DNA of 64,000 nucleotides from Gnetum montanum. Taxonomy: Eukaryota > Streptophyta > Gnetopsida > Gnetales > Gnetaceae. Position 1 is the stretch's first letter. Each line of letters begins with the position of its first letter. Under the pieces are notes generated by a model that worked only from the letters and a program-made list of their open reading frames with translations, was not told the DNA's origin and ran no database searches. The position numbers and the translations under genes are program-made. Shown here in pieces: positions 43,560 through 54,600 of this stretch. The stretch covers positions 46,305 to 110,304 of the forward strand of contig MNCI01010074.1 of NCBI GenBank assembly GCA_015680685.1. Reading direction: 5' to 3'.

Positions 43560-43910
43560 AGAGAAGAGAGAGAGAAAAGAAGAAGTCTGTTATTGTTGAT
43601 GCCAAGATTGCACTTTCTGTTGTCCATCCATAAGTGCATCATCAATGGTGTTCCTTGCATAACTGCTTTAGCACCAGTCCATTCCAAGTGTTTCCTCTAG
43701 ATCCACTCCATTGTTGTATGATTGTCATCTGCACACACAACATAGTCTGATATTAGCAAGGGTAAATGAATCACAATGCAGTTAATACCTTGCCTCAGTG
43801 TAAGGTCCATTGGCTGAGTTGTGATATGGCTAATGTGGATCTAGAGATATAATGCTGGTAACTACCCGGGATGTAGGGGTTAGGAGAAAATTGAAAAAAT
43901 TGGACCAGGA
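43560..43910 (-). pseudogene. ORF3 remnant of K
   Basis: Upstream part ends PYHNSANGPYTEAR before the 60-nt module. The downstream part reads QSYNNGVDLEETLGMDWC, SSYARNTIDDALMDGQQ and QSWHQQ in one frame with two stops. Best preserved of the three family members for the downstream part. Confidence 0.42.
43729..43788 (-). other. Intron-like module, 60 nt, K copy
   Basis: GCAAG|GTATTAACTG donor, TTGCTAATATC branch-like box, GTGTGTGCAG acceptor directly before ATG (43728-43726). Both splice dinucleotides are intact. Confidence 0.66.
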
Positions 43911-45221
43911 GCCCCATGACTAAGAGCGAACCTCCAGTAGTGAGAGAATGGAAAAAGATAAGGAATAAGAAAGATAGAGAAAAAGAAACAATGGCAACGC
44001 TAATAAAATGGATGTCAAAGATGGAGATGAACAAAATAAATGGTGATTGTGAAAATGGTTAAGGGAAAGAAATTAATGGATGCACCAAATAGGAATTCCA
44101 GTGGGTCCTCCCTAAAGCAGGCTCATGTCCTTAATGCCTTGACAATCCCACATTCAAAGAGTCCGTAGGCTCTAGAAATGTCATTTGGAAGCAAGAGTTA
44201 AATTCTTAACCACAAGAGTTTACCAAAAAGAAAACAATGCATCAACCAAAATATGGACTATTGATACAACTGACAATGAGGTGAAAAATGGAGAAAGAAG
44301 GATGGTAAGGAGTGAATGGAATGAAGTCTCAAGAACAAGGTGGTGTACAGCCCCTTGTGTATTAATGGTTAATGTGGCTTAGTAAATCCCATTCCAAATC
44401 TGGCCTCAAAAATCCACATCCAGTGACTTCACATTAATACATTCGACCTATTCATCCACTTGAAGTAACAAGAATTTCTGCACCAAAGAGTCATCACTAT
44501 TCCGATGAAACGAGAAAGGAGATAGGAAGTGAGGAAGGGCCTTAGTTAGAGGGAACATTTTTATTTAGTTCCATAACTAGTGCTTGTAGCCCAAATGATT
44601 ATTTCATCTAAGGGGTGTGCTTTGAATTCTCACTGTTTCTATTTTTCTTTGTTGCGTGAGAACCACACCATGCAAAGACTTATTATTTTTATTAGCTCAG
44701 CTTCTCGATAATGGAGTAGCGTTGGAATGGTAAGGAAAATCCAAGAAGGAAATATCCAAGCACTCAAGAGAATGGCCAGCACAAATGCATCAAGTTCCCT
44801 TGAAGTCACACCCTTTTCAGTCCTTGAGTCCTTCCTTAGTTTGAGAAATGCTTAATCACTAATTCATTGATAGTTATTATTATTGAGAAAGGGGACTGTA
44901 TAGTTCCAAGCCAAGAGAGACCATAGAAATTTATGGATGTATGGATGAAGTGGACTCATTGCCTGTTATATCAAAAGAACCATACCTTAGTGTCAACATC
45001 ATAACTTAAAGGTTAAAACCAAACACTAGCAATCAATGGAATACAGTTTATACCATCTTCGGAGCACTTATTTGGTGATGAATCAAACAAAATAAACAAG
45101 CACACAAAGAAATGAAAGAGTATAAATGATGTTGTAAAACAAAAACAAGAAAATTTAAGAAATTTTTAAAACAAAAATATGTAAAACAAAAAATTAAAAA
45201 GAAATTGAGGGCTTCAAATGA

Positions 45222-45990
45222 TCAACGTAGGTGGCCATCTCCCCCATGACTGAATTGAAAGGGAGAGTTCCAAAATAGTGAATGCTTGTTTGAATTTTTT
45301 AGAAGTGTCCAACTCCTCCCAATTGGTGTTTTCAGGTTAAGGGTTGGAAGTTGGTGATGCTCTTTCTCCAATGTATCTATGCTTTTGACGTGAGTGCACG
45401 TTGGTCCCCCAGTTAGTTCCATGCATATTGGTGAGTTGCTCTCTTGATTAGCTATCAACCACTTGGTGTTTTCTTATTTTGTGGTTGCTACATACAGGCA
45501 CCTTTGTACATTAACCTCTGGTGCATACCGGTTGCATGCAGGCAATGCTGAACATTTCTGTACGCAATCACACCTTGTATCATTGTATGTGATGCATGGA
45601 ACTTTCTTCTTCTCAATCTTCCCATAAGTTTTTTCCTTAGATATTTCTAGGGAAAGATCACGGATTCCTAGGCATGCATTCACGATACTCAGCCATGCCC
45701 TTCCCATTATTATTGGGAAGTCCCCCTTGTCATTGTTGACTTGTATTACTAGGAAATTAGCTAGGTATGACCAACCACACACTGTGGTAATGATGTCCTC
45801 CACCAGTCCCAAGGGAATAGTGATGGACTAGTCAGCCAGCTCTAAGTGAATATTTTTCTTCTTTAGCAGAGGTAGGTTCCAGGATTTATACATTTCTTGT
45901 GATATCAAGTTGACTTCGGAACCTGAGTCTAGAAGAGCTTTATAAGGTTCATTCCCAGCAACTTGGAGATAGATTAAGGGACTTCTAAGG
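45222..45990 (-). pseudogene. Protease and fused tail of K
   Basis: KALLDSGSEVNLIS near 45945-45905 has the catalytic DSG. The open piece 45812-45474 holds LGLVEDIITTVCGWSYLANF, GDFPIIMGRAW and VPCITYND. The next piece, 45458-45222, has ICMELTGGPTC and WTLLKNSNKHSLFW, then passes into the polypurine tract. The part before WTLLKN aligns with the H pre-RT segment (MESTESLTCTYVIGID); all of RT to integrase is skipped. Confidence 0.82.
45231..45250 (-). promoter_or_regulatory. Internal polypurine tract of K
   Basis: Sense GTCATGGGGGAGATGGCCAC. The open frame after protease (45458-45222) runs straight through it, encoding HGGDGH, which marks the shared deletion junction. Confidence 0.77.
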
Positions 45991-46847
45991 TCAGAGAATT
46001 TCCTGGGAAGGTGGCCCTCCTTGATCTAGTCAGTGATGGTATGTGTTAACATAACCATGTGCATTGACCCCTGTTGTTGGTTTGAAGGGAGCTTCGAAGC
46101 CTTATTTAATGGAGGAACGTTCGGAGGCTCAACTACTTGTGATTGTGAGAGCTTGTTTGGATTGTTGGTTCTAAAGAAAGGTCTTATCCTTGTACAGTTA
46201 TTAGACCCAGTAGTGGGTTGAAGGTTTACAGCTCTCATAACATTGTGTTGCTACGGTTGAGTGGGGAGTTCCCCTTGCATCGTTGGAGCGGGTGGTAGTG
46301 GAGCTATTAGTGTAAGAGTTATGGGTGGATTTGGAGGATGGTATGCGTGTGGTGTGTCTCTCCTAGGAGAAGGAGTCCTATAATACTCCCAAGCTTGGTA
46401 GTGCTGTTGTGGGGTTGCGTGACCAACAGAGTCACTTGGAGAGATTGGTTGCTACACGTAGTAGCCATATGGATCCAGTTGTCGGTAAGGGTATTGTTGC
46501 CTAGGTGGTGGCATCCCCCATGACTATGGGTATTTCCACTACTAGTGTTGTTCAATAGGTTGTGGTGGAGTTCCACTTGGATAATACGTTAATGGTTGGT
46601 GGAACTGCCTTGGGTTACCTTGGGGATAAGGTAACCGATGGGGTGCTTGTTGTTTGTTAAGTCGTGGGTTAAGTGCATACACCCCAGACTCTTGCAGATG
46701 TGAGATTATTGGGCAACATCCCTTAGGATGGTCATATTGGCATAGTTCACATCCACCATCATTGTTTGTATCCGAATCCAGAACCTCCTTAGTGATGGTC
46801 ATTTTACCCTTACCTTTGTTACATGCATGGTCTAAATCCCTCTTCTA

Positions 46848-47396
46848 CACGATTCTTCCGAAGTCATTCTACGCTGTAATCAATCTTGGAATAAACAAGA
46901 ATCTGAGGATTTTTGGATCTCTCTTTTCAACCAAATTTGGCATCTCCCGTCTCTTCCAAAAATTCAACAATTCCTTTGGTGTTTTCTTCATCAAGGTCTC
47001 CTAATTGGGAAACGTTTAGCATACCTTGGGATTCACTCCCCTAAGTGCCCTTTATGTAATGACCCTGAAACCTTTGTCCATGTTTTTTGGCTTTGTCCAT
47101 TTGCTCAGCATGCATGGGATTGGGCTTCTAAGGTTTTTCCCTCATGCACTCTTACACAAGAGGCCATAATTTTTGGTTTCTTACCTATCAGGTCCAAAAA
47201 CTCTCATTTCCTATGGAAGATCCTTAGGCCCATCATCTTATATAATATTTGGAAACGTAGATGTACCACACTTTTTCAAAAGACAATTATTTCAAACTCC
47301 TTACAACTAACTACTTTGGAAAAAATGCAAATTCTTCGACATGTTCACTTTCAAATTATATCTCAAGCCCCAAAATTCAAGATGAATGCTAACTAG
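46848..47396 (+). CDS. LINE ORF2 C-terminus with zinc-binding RT-associated domain (zf-RVT)
   Basis: 182 codons open from the truncation point to TAG at 47394-47396, with no stop. Motifs: FWISLFNQIWHLPSLPKI, then FLWCFLHQGLLIGKRLA, then CPLCNDPETFVHVFWLCPFA with the C-x2-C...H...C spacing of the zf-RVT domain found C-terminal to RT in plant L1-type elements. The RT and endonuclease parts were never copied. No start codon belongs to it, so it is a fragment that is presumably not translated. The identification is strong; the exact LINE family is not known. Confidence 0.92.
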   Translation, partial: HDSSEVILRCNQSWNKQESEDFWISLFNQIWHLPSLPKIQQFLWCFLHQGLLIGKRLAYLGIHSPKCPLCNDPETFVHVFWLCPFAQHAWDWASKVFPSCTLTQEAIIFGFLPIRSKNSHFLWKILRPIILYNIWKRRCTTLFQKTIISNSLQLTTLEKMQILRHVHFQIISQAPKFKMNAN

Positions 47397-47756
47397 TTGT
47401 TTTTTCTTATTGCAGCCATGGAGTCATATCGGAGATCCAAGTAATCACCATCATCAAGCCTTGCTTCAGAAGAGAGTCTCCTAATTAAGCCACAGGTTTT
47501 CTACACCATTTGGCCTTTTTCCTCTTTCTTCCACCTTTATTCTCATTCGACTATCCACATCTAGGAAAAGACACACATTTCAGTGAATGGTTGATCTTTG
47601 AAATGCATTTCCACACCCTGTAGAATGCTAAGTTTAACATGTTTCCTCTATAATAATCTCAGTCAACATAGTTTCTCTTCCTCCTGTCCTCAATCTATAT
47701 GTCTTGAAGTAGCATATGTACTAAATTTTGGTTTCTATAAATAAAATTCTCTTTTC

Positions 47757-47775
47757 GGGGTCCGACACCCCCCCC
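47757..47775 (+). other. Terminal hairpin and C run of the LINE
   Basis: GGGGT (47757-47761), loop CCGAC, ACCCC (47767-47771), then Cs to 47775. AATAAA lies at 47740-47745. A 3' stem-loop that RT recognises is known for some plant L1 lineages and their SINE partners, which fits an end without poly(A). Confidence 0.7.
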
Positions 47776-49658
47776 CTAAATCCCTCTTCTTATTTTTATC
47801 ATAATCACTACCTCACTCCTCAGACACCTCTACGATTTTTAGAATAGTTTCAAATCTACTATCTAAGGAGTCCCACATTTGATCTACCTTTTCTAACACT
47901 TTTGTTGTTAATTTTTGGGGCGGCAAGGTTTTCCTATTCACCAACTCTTCAAGTGGTGACTCATCCTCCTCCTCACAGAATCTTACTTCCCTTTTTCAGA
48001 GGGAAGGATCACGGTTGTACTTCCGTAAACTTTCTCTCTTACATAGCTCTCCTTCTTCCTTAGCTACTTGCTCCAAAAATCTATGAACCTCATGGGACCT
48101 AAGCTTAGATAATCTCCCTTGGGCATACATTCCAAGGGTTTTCCTAGTTTCATGCCTAAGTCCATATATGAGATGACGTAGTTGATCTCGTTGTGCATAA
48201 CCATGGCCTGGGCAACAATGTAGTAATGCATAATATTGGCCCATGGAAGCATCCAAGGGTTCACGATTACCCTACTTCCATCCTTGGATTTTCTTTCGCA
48301 GGTTGGACACTTGGGAGTACGTTTGATATTTATCATTAAATAGTTCTAGCATCATACTCCACCTTCGAATGGATTTTGGTTCTAAAGACCGGTACCAGCT
48401 TTTCACTTCTTCTATGAGTGTCCTTGGGAATAACTTTAATTTTTTCCACTCGTTCTCAATGTTCTGCAAGGCACAGGCTTCATGAAATGCCTGTAAGTGG
48501 TTCTGAGAATCAGCGTTATATCCCCCCTCAAATCGTGGGATATTATTCATGTCTAGTCTCTTGATCATGCTATCTTTCTAGTGCCTTGTAGGTATTCTAA
48601 TGGCCTTCGTAATGTCTAACATGCTTTGGGTTGCAAGTAGGGGTTCTTCTTGGTCATTTCTCTCATATTGTCTATAATGTCTATGCAGTTCCCTACTTTC
48701 CCTTCTCTCATGCCTTGATTCTCTAGAGTTCTCTCGTCCTCACTCTCGACTCTCTCGTCGAGGTCTCTCATTTTGCTTACCCTTATCCTCACGGTTAGGT
48801 TCCTTACGACTACGTCCTAATGTTGAAGGAGAGGGTGAATGTGGTGATGAAGGGGAAGAAGAAGGAGAACCATCACCATGACGATGTTTCCTACCTTCTC
48901 TTCGGTGATCTCAACCTCGATCGTGATGACTATCAGAATGCTCATCCTTGTCATGTGTTTGTGTTCCCTCGTTGAACACTTGTTGCTCATGGGGGTCAGA
49001 ACCAAGGTTGTGAATTGTGGAGCACAGGTTCTGATACACCACCTCCTAACCATCATTAGGAGGGGGAACATTTTTTTTGTAGAACCTATGAAAACAAGTT
49101 CACCACCCTCAATTTCATTTAAGATGGGCGAAGTATTACGGGGGCCTTTGCGCTTCAACGATGTGTGGTAACTCTCCTGTCGCAAGTCCCTTTGACGTTG
49201 CGCTTCTATGGGATGGTAGTCTTTTGCGTTGTAATCGCATGCAACGTACTCAGAGTATAATTGTGACATGTCTATTCATGCAAGGGCACAAAGAAGCATG
49301 TTGGGGGCTACTCTGTCTAGAGGCAACACTATGTTACCCTCCAAGTCTCTCCAACACAGTTGTTCATCTTGATGGAAGACAAAGGTAAAGTCAGGTATAT
49401 GTTCATCATGATGAATATATACCACATTGAATTGTTGAGGAACTAGTGGATTTTGGTTATGTGTGTTGTGCTACCGACTGTCTCTTGTGTTGTTCTTAGG
49501 CGGTGAAGTGCTTTTGTGCAAAGAAGAAGACATTTTTGTCTTAATTGGTGTGCTATTTGTCGTTATCTTATTTTTTCTTGATTAATCCTAAGGGTTCGTT
49601 TAAGCTTCTCAATGATGTGGATGATTTCCTATGTTCTACATAGCGCACAAACAACTAA

Positions 49659-49678
49659 GTCCTCAGCAACAGTGCCAA
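49659..49678 (-). promoter_or_regulatory. Primer-binding site of K
   Basis: Plus-strand GTCCTCAGCAACAGTGCCAA; decayed tRNA-Asp-type site adjoining the LTR. Confidence 0.82.
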
Positions 49679-50396
49679 TGATGAGTGATGAGGTATCCCT
49701 ACACTCAACCATATGAATACGAGCATCTCACACACGATCCGGTCGAACTCCAAGGACTAAGTGCTTACGTGCCGTAATGGAACACTTAAGGTTACTCAAT
49801 CATTGTCTTCCCAGACTTACTTGTATTTTCATGGTTGTATGGTTAAGTAAGTCTGAGGTATATGATTTTTATAACTTTTATCTTTTTAACACCTTATGCT
49901 ACGAGGGAAGGGTGAAGAGACTAAGTGACTAACTATTTGCTAACTAAGTTCTAATTGTCCTAGCACCAGTATCTGTTCCCACTTGTCGCACACACCCTGA
50001 ATGCACTTAACTAGGAGAGTAAAGGGTTGAGAGAGATTAATTGCCTAAGAAAGCATTTAAACATTGAATAGTAATTAAGTCCTATTTAGCTTAGTCCATG
50101 TACTGCAAGGTTTATCAGAAATTTCGTCTTTATTGCCGTACACAAATGTGTGCTCGGGTATAATTTGCTCGAATAAAGATCCGTTCACTTTGAGACTCCT
50201 ACTGTAGGCACATGGAAATTATTCTATATCTAGAATGGTAAAATTGCCAAAGTTTAGCTAAGGGTCTAAATCTATATTAGTGAATAAGGGAAAGCCACCT
50301 CTTATTTATAGAATTGGCGACGGGTTGCGATATCACGTACGCGATATCGTAGGGGCCGACGCGATATTGTGGCTGATGCGATATCACAACTCATCA
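49679..50396 (-). mobile_element. 5' LTR of K
   Basis: 718 bp from TGATGAGTGATGAGG to CACAACTCATCA. Sense TATAAATA at 50303-50310. About 80 bp upstream in sense it has GCGATATCACG, GCGATATCG, GCGATATTG and GCGATATCAC words (50320-50388). Confidence 0.9.
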
Positions 50397-50401
50397 TCAT
50401 G

Positions 50402-50553
50402 TAACTATGTCATTTTTGTAAACACCACTTTGGCATTTGTGAGTCATGTATATAGTAGTTAGTGACATGAAAATCTACCCCCCAATTTTGTAAGGAACTC
50501 TATCCTCATTTTGTTTTAACTAAAGGAAGAGTTTTCAGTTAGTCATGGGGGTA
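50402..50553 (+). other. A2 internal remainder with polypurine tract
   Basis: Resumes A2 after K, includes CCCAATTTTGTAAGGAAC (the intact counterpart of the N1 target site in H), and ends with the AGTCATGGGGGTA polypurine tract. Confidence 0.87.
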
Positions 50554-51052
50554 TGATAAATCATGGTTTTTGAGACTATGATATCAGGCATGTGATATCG
50601 GAGCAATAATATCAGATCCTCAATATCGGAGCCCATGATATGATGTTGGATATTCAATATCGTAGGATGTGTGCCTGCCTATAAATACAACACTTGGGTG
50701 CATGATCCAAAGAACTTTCATTCCATCCTTAGGTAGATTCTTGTAATTTTGTTTCATAGTTTTAGGGATAGAGTGAATGCCCACAGTGTGGTGTTGAGAA
50801 GTTGTATGGAATCTTTATTCAAGTGAAGTGTACTTTGGGCATAGTTCATGTCTAAAAATAAAGATCAAGATTGCTTTTCATCATTGTAGCATCCACTTAG
50901 TTTTACTATTTTACTTAGCATAGTTTTTACTATTTTCTAGTTTAATCATTTACATTTCCAAGTATTTTACTTACTTGCTCATTGGTAAAGCAGAATGAGC
51001 ATGCCTAGTTTTGAGCATTTAAGTGTAATCATTTGGTAATTTCAGTAGTGTT
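50554..51052 (+). mobile_element. 3' LTR of A2, truncated
   Basis: Starts TGATAAATCATGG. ATATC words lie at 50579-50662 and TATAAATA at 50680-50687. It matches the 5' LTR to near GTAGTGTTATTT, where an inverted LTR fragment takes over. Confidence 0.87.
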
Positions 51053-51270
51053 ATTTCTCAACACCACACTACGGGCATTCACTTTATTACTAAAACTATG
51101 AAATGAAACTGCAAGAATGTACCTAATGATGGAATGAAAGTTCTTTGGATTGTGCGTCCAAGTGTTGTATTTATAGGTAGGCATGCATCCTGCGATATTG
51201 AATATCTAACATCGTATCATGGGCTCTGATATTGGATGCCCAATATTGTAGCCTCAAAAATCATGATTTA
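51053..51270 (-). mobile_element. Inverted LTR A fragment joined tail to tail
   Basis: Reverse complement of the first about 215 bp of LTR A, from the ATTTATCA end (51270 side) to the AGTGTGGTGTTG position in R. Together with 50554-51052 it makes a long imperfect palindrome. Confidence 0.82.
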
Positions 51271-52846
51271 ACAATGAAAACCTAAAAAGATAATCCTAAA
51301 TCTGTTGGGATTTTTCTTTTGAATCTTACTTTTTTGTTGATGATATTATGTACTTTGAATATTTTTAATTATTATTCCTTTTTTGGATCTTGCATCCCTA
51401 ATAATGGAGTGTTCTTTTTTGGAAAATTAAGGAGGGAATGTTAAAAACCAAAACATAGACAACATGACACATTAAAAATTATAGAAGAATTTTATTCATT
51501 GAGGTACATGGTTGAAATTGTAATAAAGAACATTATCCCTTGGTTTTAGTTCAAGATGTCATATTTTATTATCATGCCTTTCTTGGAATAAACTTTATGG
51601 AGCTCATTATGCGTGAGGCCTACCAACTTATTATCATCTAATATGTTGAGATTCATTAAACATTCTTGTTGGGCTAGAATGTTTGGGAGATGGTAGTTGC
51701 ACAATATGTTAAGAAAGTTCTCAAAGCATAACCAACAACTTAGATGATAGAAAATGTCAAAATTAAAGTAAAAATAAATTTGAACATGTTAGCCTTACAA
51801 TAATGTCAACCAAATGACATGTAATCACAAGCTTTACTAGTTGAAATCAAAATGTATCAAGTAGCTTAGTTCTAGAGCACTTTCTAATGAGATTGCATAT
51901 GGTTAATTTATTTTGTTGAAACCTAGCTTTCATCATTTCACATAGAAAATATAATGTAGCTTGTGAATTACTACAACAAAGTGCTTAAATAAGAATAGTA
52001 TAGATACCTTTTCCTACAATTCTTCACCAAACGAGGGCAAGGTGAGTGGGGGTGTTAGAACCATAAATTTTCTTTAATAATATTTACCCTTAAGACATAT
52101 AGTCAAATTGAAAATTTATAATTTAACATTGCCCACCAAAATTGAACACATAATTTGAAGCTACTAAATCAAGAGTCTTACGACTAGGTCAACACCTCAT
52201 CTTGAAAATCTTACAATTTTCATTAAATTTGCTACTTCATGTATCTCCTTTATTCTTTTATCCATGACCAAAGAAAAAATTAATTCTTGATAATCATGTA
52301 ACATAGATGCAACACTAAATCTTCTATTATGTCTCATCAACTTTTTGCTTCATTCAAATAATGTTTATTCCTCAATGTTATAATCATAACAAATTAAGCA
52401 TTAAAATTGGTGATGTAATCCCAAGCTCTCAATTCTTCCAAAATGCAACATGCCTCTCCAATCCTAAATTCCATGCAAAGCCCATTGACAACCAATGCTA
52501 ATATTATAAAATCCTTGAAAATTGAAATAACATGTCTTTCATCATCTACAAAATCAAGTATATCAAGTATCTTTATCATATCACTTGATGCAGAAAAAAT
52601 CTTAAAACTAATAAATCCTATTTGAATACCATTAGACCACATCTAAGCATTACAAATCTATATTCCCATTGGAGGAAAGACTACTCAACACAGCATTACA
52701 AATATATGATCTCATCCTAGTGTCAAATTTTTCTCTCATCTCCATGAAAGTTTTGTAGGCTAAAAGTATAATTTTTCTAAATATGGAATTGAATAACAAA
52801 CACATAAATTACTAGGTTCATCTATACTTTTTTCCATTTTCATCTA
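51271..52846. other. Unassigned AT-rich DNA
   Basis: No element ends or repeats recognised. A degenerate minus-strand coding-like stretch lies at 52190-52642 (listed separately). Confidence 0.55.
52190..52642 (-). pseudogene. Coding-like remnant of unknown family
   Basis: One frame is open for 82 codons (52642-52394; IKILDILDFVDDERHVIS, ACCILEELRAWDYI). After its stop, the next 50-60 codons in another frame also look protein-like (RRFSVASMLHDYQELIFSLV, IHEVANLMKIVRF). This suggests a frameshifted fragment of a helical protein or a transposase-type gene. I do not recognise it, and chance is possible in AT-rich DNA. Confidence 0.25.
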
Positions 52847-53726
52847 TGATGAGTGATTGAAATACCCCTATGCTCAACCATACGAATTATGAAGCATTCA
52901 CGTGTGAGTTGGTCAAATTCCATAGACTCTATAGTTTTTTGGTGCACTAGTTCTCTAGGAAGTAAACTAGATGTTGAGGATGTTCGTTGTCTTCCCAACT
53001 ACAACTTGTGAATCTCAAGGGTATTTTTTAAGTGTAATTGAGGCACATGATTTTTATCATTTTACATATTATGGTTTGGGTGCTTGAAATAAATAGGATA
53101 GAGAATAAAGTAATTTAATGACTACTTCAATCTAATTGCCTGACTATTGTTCATCTAGTCTTAACATAAGTATCTGGTCCCACTTGCCATACACATCTTG
53201 AACACATATAACGTTGCTAGGTTATCAAGTGTTAAGCGCTATTGGGATTACCAAATGTCATATGCATACTCAAAGCATCTCACTTATGTGTTTACTTAAT
53301 CACTATTTAGCTTATCTCACTTAATTACTAAAAAATTGAATAAATAACTGAAAACATTAAATGCATGAATAAAACATTTAAGCTATCTAGAATACTATAA
53401 GGTTTATGAAGTAGCTCATCTTTATTACCACACACACTATCGTGCTCAGGTACACTAGCACTCAAATAAAGATCTGTACACTCAATGACTCTTGTTGTGG
53501 GCACTTCAGAAAATATTCTAACTTTTGAATATAAAAAATATAAGAGCTTTGCAACAACTATGACCAAGATACCCCTAAACATGATGAGTTGGCATGTATT
53601 TATAGGCAAGAATAGCCCTTGTATCAACGGGGCCACATCAATGCATCAAACAATGCATCGACATGCCCTAGTCAATGAGGCGAAGTCAATGAGGCCTTGT
53701 CAATGCAACCAATCTGTGACTCATCA
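52847..53726 (-). mobile_element. 3' LTR of element M
   Basis: 880 bp, plus-strand ends TGATGAGTGATTG and GACTCATCA, followed by the reversed polypurine tract (53727-53742). Sense TATAAATA at 53597-53604. U3 (53620-53726) has repeated ATTGAC/GTCAATG words. No other copy of this LTR is in the window. Confidence 0.85.
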
Positions 53727-53811
53727 TATCCCCATGACTGAATGAAAACTCGTCGTCAAGTTCTTTAAAAAATTAGGAAGGTATGGGATTATTGACTAGC
53801 ACATGCCACAA

Positions 53812-53894
53812 TATAACTAACATGACAAAAGTAAGTTGTCGTGTGTACGAATNTATAACTAACATGACAAAAGTAAGTTGTCGTGTGTACGAAT
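53812..53894. other. Assembly seam: duplicated 41 bp around a single N
   Basis: 41 bp at 53812-53852 recur exactly at 53854-53894, N at 53853. Probable unmerged contig overlap. Confidence 0.93.
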
Positions 53895-54009
53895 CAACAA
53901 AATTACAAACTTGTGGTATTCATGATACAAAATTGAATACCAAACCAAAAATCGGACAACACGTCCTTTGATGGCATGAAGACAATTGAGAAGATCACAT
54001 GGTTCTAGG

Positions 54010-54600
54010 TGGTGGAAGCTCCTAAGGCTTCGATGAACCTCCTCCAACTTTAGGCACATGCGACAATTGAGGCTATCCTACTACTACTACAACTTCTAGT
54101 GGAAGATGAAAAGAATTCAACAATGCTTTCATCTTTACCTCTTTACTCCTGGGATCATGCATAGTCCATGTAGCTTCACCAATGTGGATCAGAATGGGCA
54201 CATCCCAAGGATAGGGTATTGCTGGAAATAACTCCTTAGCATTGATGAACCAGATAGCGAATTGTTTGCACTTGATGTTGAATGCCTTGATTGCATTTTG
54301 TAGCTCTTAGTAATTATTCATTCGCTTGGCTAGGTTCTCGGTAGTTGATTGTTGATTGGTGAATCTTGCCTTGAGAACTTCAAGTTTAGCATTTGCCATC
54401 AGAAGCTTTTGCTTGGTGTCCTTGTGGTGCTTGAACTTGGCCTCATACAACAAGTACAAGTTGGCCACATACTTTGCAAGTTTTTATTACGACTATTTGG
54501 TAGTTAGCATTGCCAAATTTGGATAATAGAGATTGGCCAGTTCCATATTGTTGGTAACTGTTTGGGATGTAACTGCTAAAAAGTGCTTCGAATAGGATTT
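54010..54600 (-). pseudogene. ORF3-like protein of M (coiled coil, broken)
   Basis: Sense frame has LANLYYPNLA, stops, then KYVANLYLLYEAKFKHHKD, KQKLLMANAKLEVLKARF and TENLAKRMNNY (54480-54312; heptad-like, probably coiled coil), a stop, then IKAFNIKCKQFAIWF, FPAIPYPWDVPILI and HIGEATWTMHDPRSKE, ending near ELPPPRT before the polypurine tract. Three or four stops otherwise leave about 190 codons readable. This is the longest third-gene remnant in the window. No homologue comes to mind. Confidence 0.5.

Larger units (their letters stand above)
46847..47775 (+). mobile_element. 5'-truncated L1-type LINE inside K
   Basis: 929 bp bracketed by a 15-bp duplication CTAAATCCCTCTTCT at 46832-46846 and 47776-47790, the long target duplication typical of target-primed reverse transcription. 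It contains the C-terminal end of a LINE ORF2 and a 3' UTR. The 3' end is not poly(A); it is a small hairpin and a C run. Orientation is opposite to K. Its coding frame is unbroken, so it is younger than the elements around it. Confidence 0.93.
46026..49533 (-). pseudogene. gag of K (broken, split by a LINE)
   Basis: Start ATG 49533-49531. Blocks: MSQLYSEYVACDYNAKDYHP (49269 down), charged stretch 49000-48700, gag domain MIKRLDMNNIPRFEGGYN to SNLRKKIQGWK (48568-48272), MDASMGQYYALLHCCPGHGY to KEEGELCKRESLRKYNRDPS (48256-47996), linker, LINE (47790-46847), then CELCQYDHPKGCC (about 46752-46714) and proline-rich tail to 46026. Apart from the insertion it has few stops. Confidence 0.88.
42787..50396 (-). 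mobile_element. Element K: gag-protease element of the N1/N2 family, carrying a LINE
   Basis: Sense order: 5' LTR 50396-49679, primer site 49678-49659, gag 49533 to about 46026 (with the LINE inside), protease, internal polypurine tract 45250-45231, post-pol region, 3' LTR with a sequence gap. RT to integrase are absent at the same junction as in N1 and N2. Confidence 0.9.
37057..51052 (+). mobile_element. Element A2: gag-bearing element of family A, interrupted by K
   Basis: Own DNA is 37057-42786 and 50402-51052. Order: LTR, primer site, gag, short remnant, degenerate internal polypurine tract (40744-40762), post-gag DNA, intron-like module, ORF3, polypurine tract (50536-50553), 3' LTR truncated at 51052. 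Protease is mostly missing and RT to integrase are absent. Confidence 0.87.

Noticed and set aside
46654-47004. 116-codon plus-strand frame across the LINE junction
   Set aside because: It starts in antisense gag and enters the LINE in the wrong frame; the real LINE frame begins at 46848.
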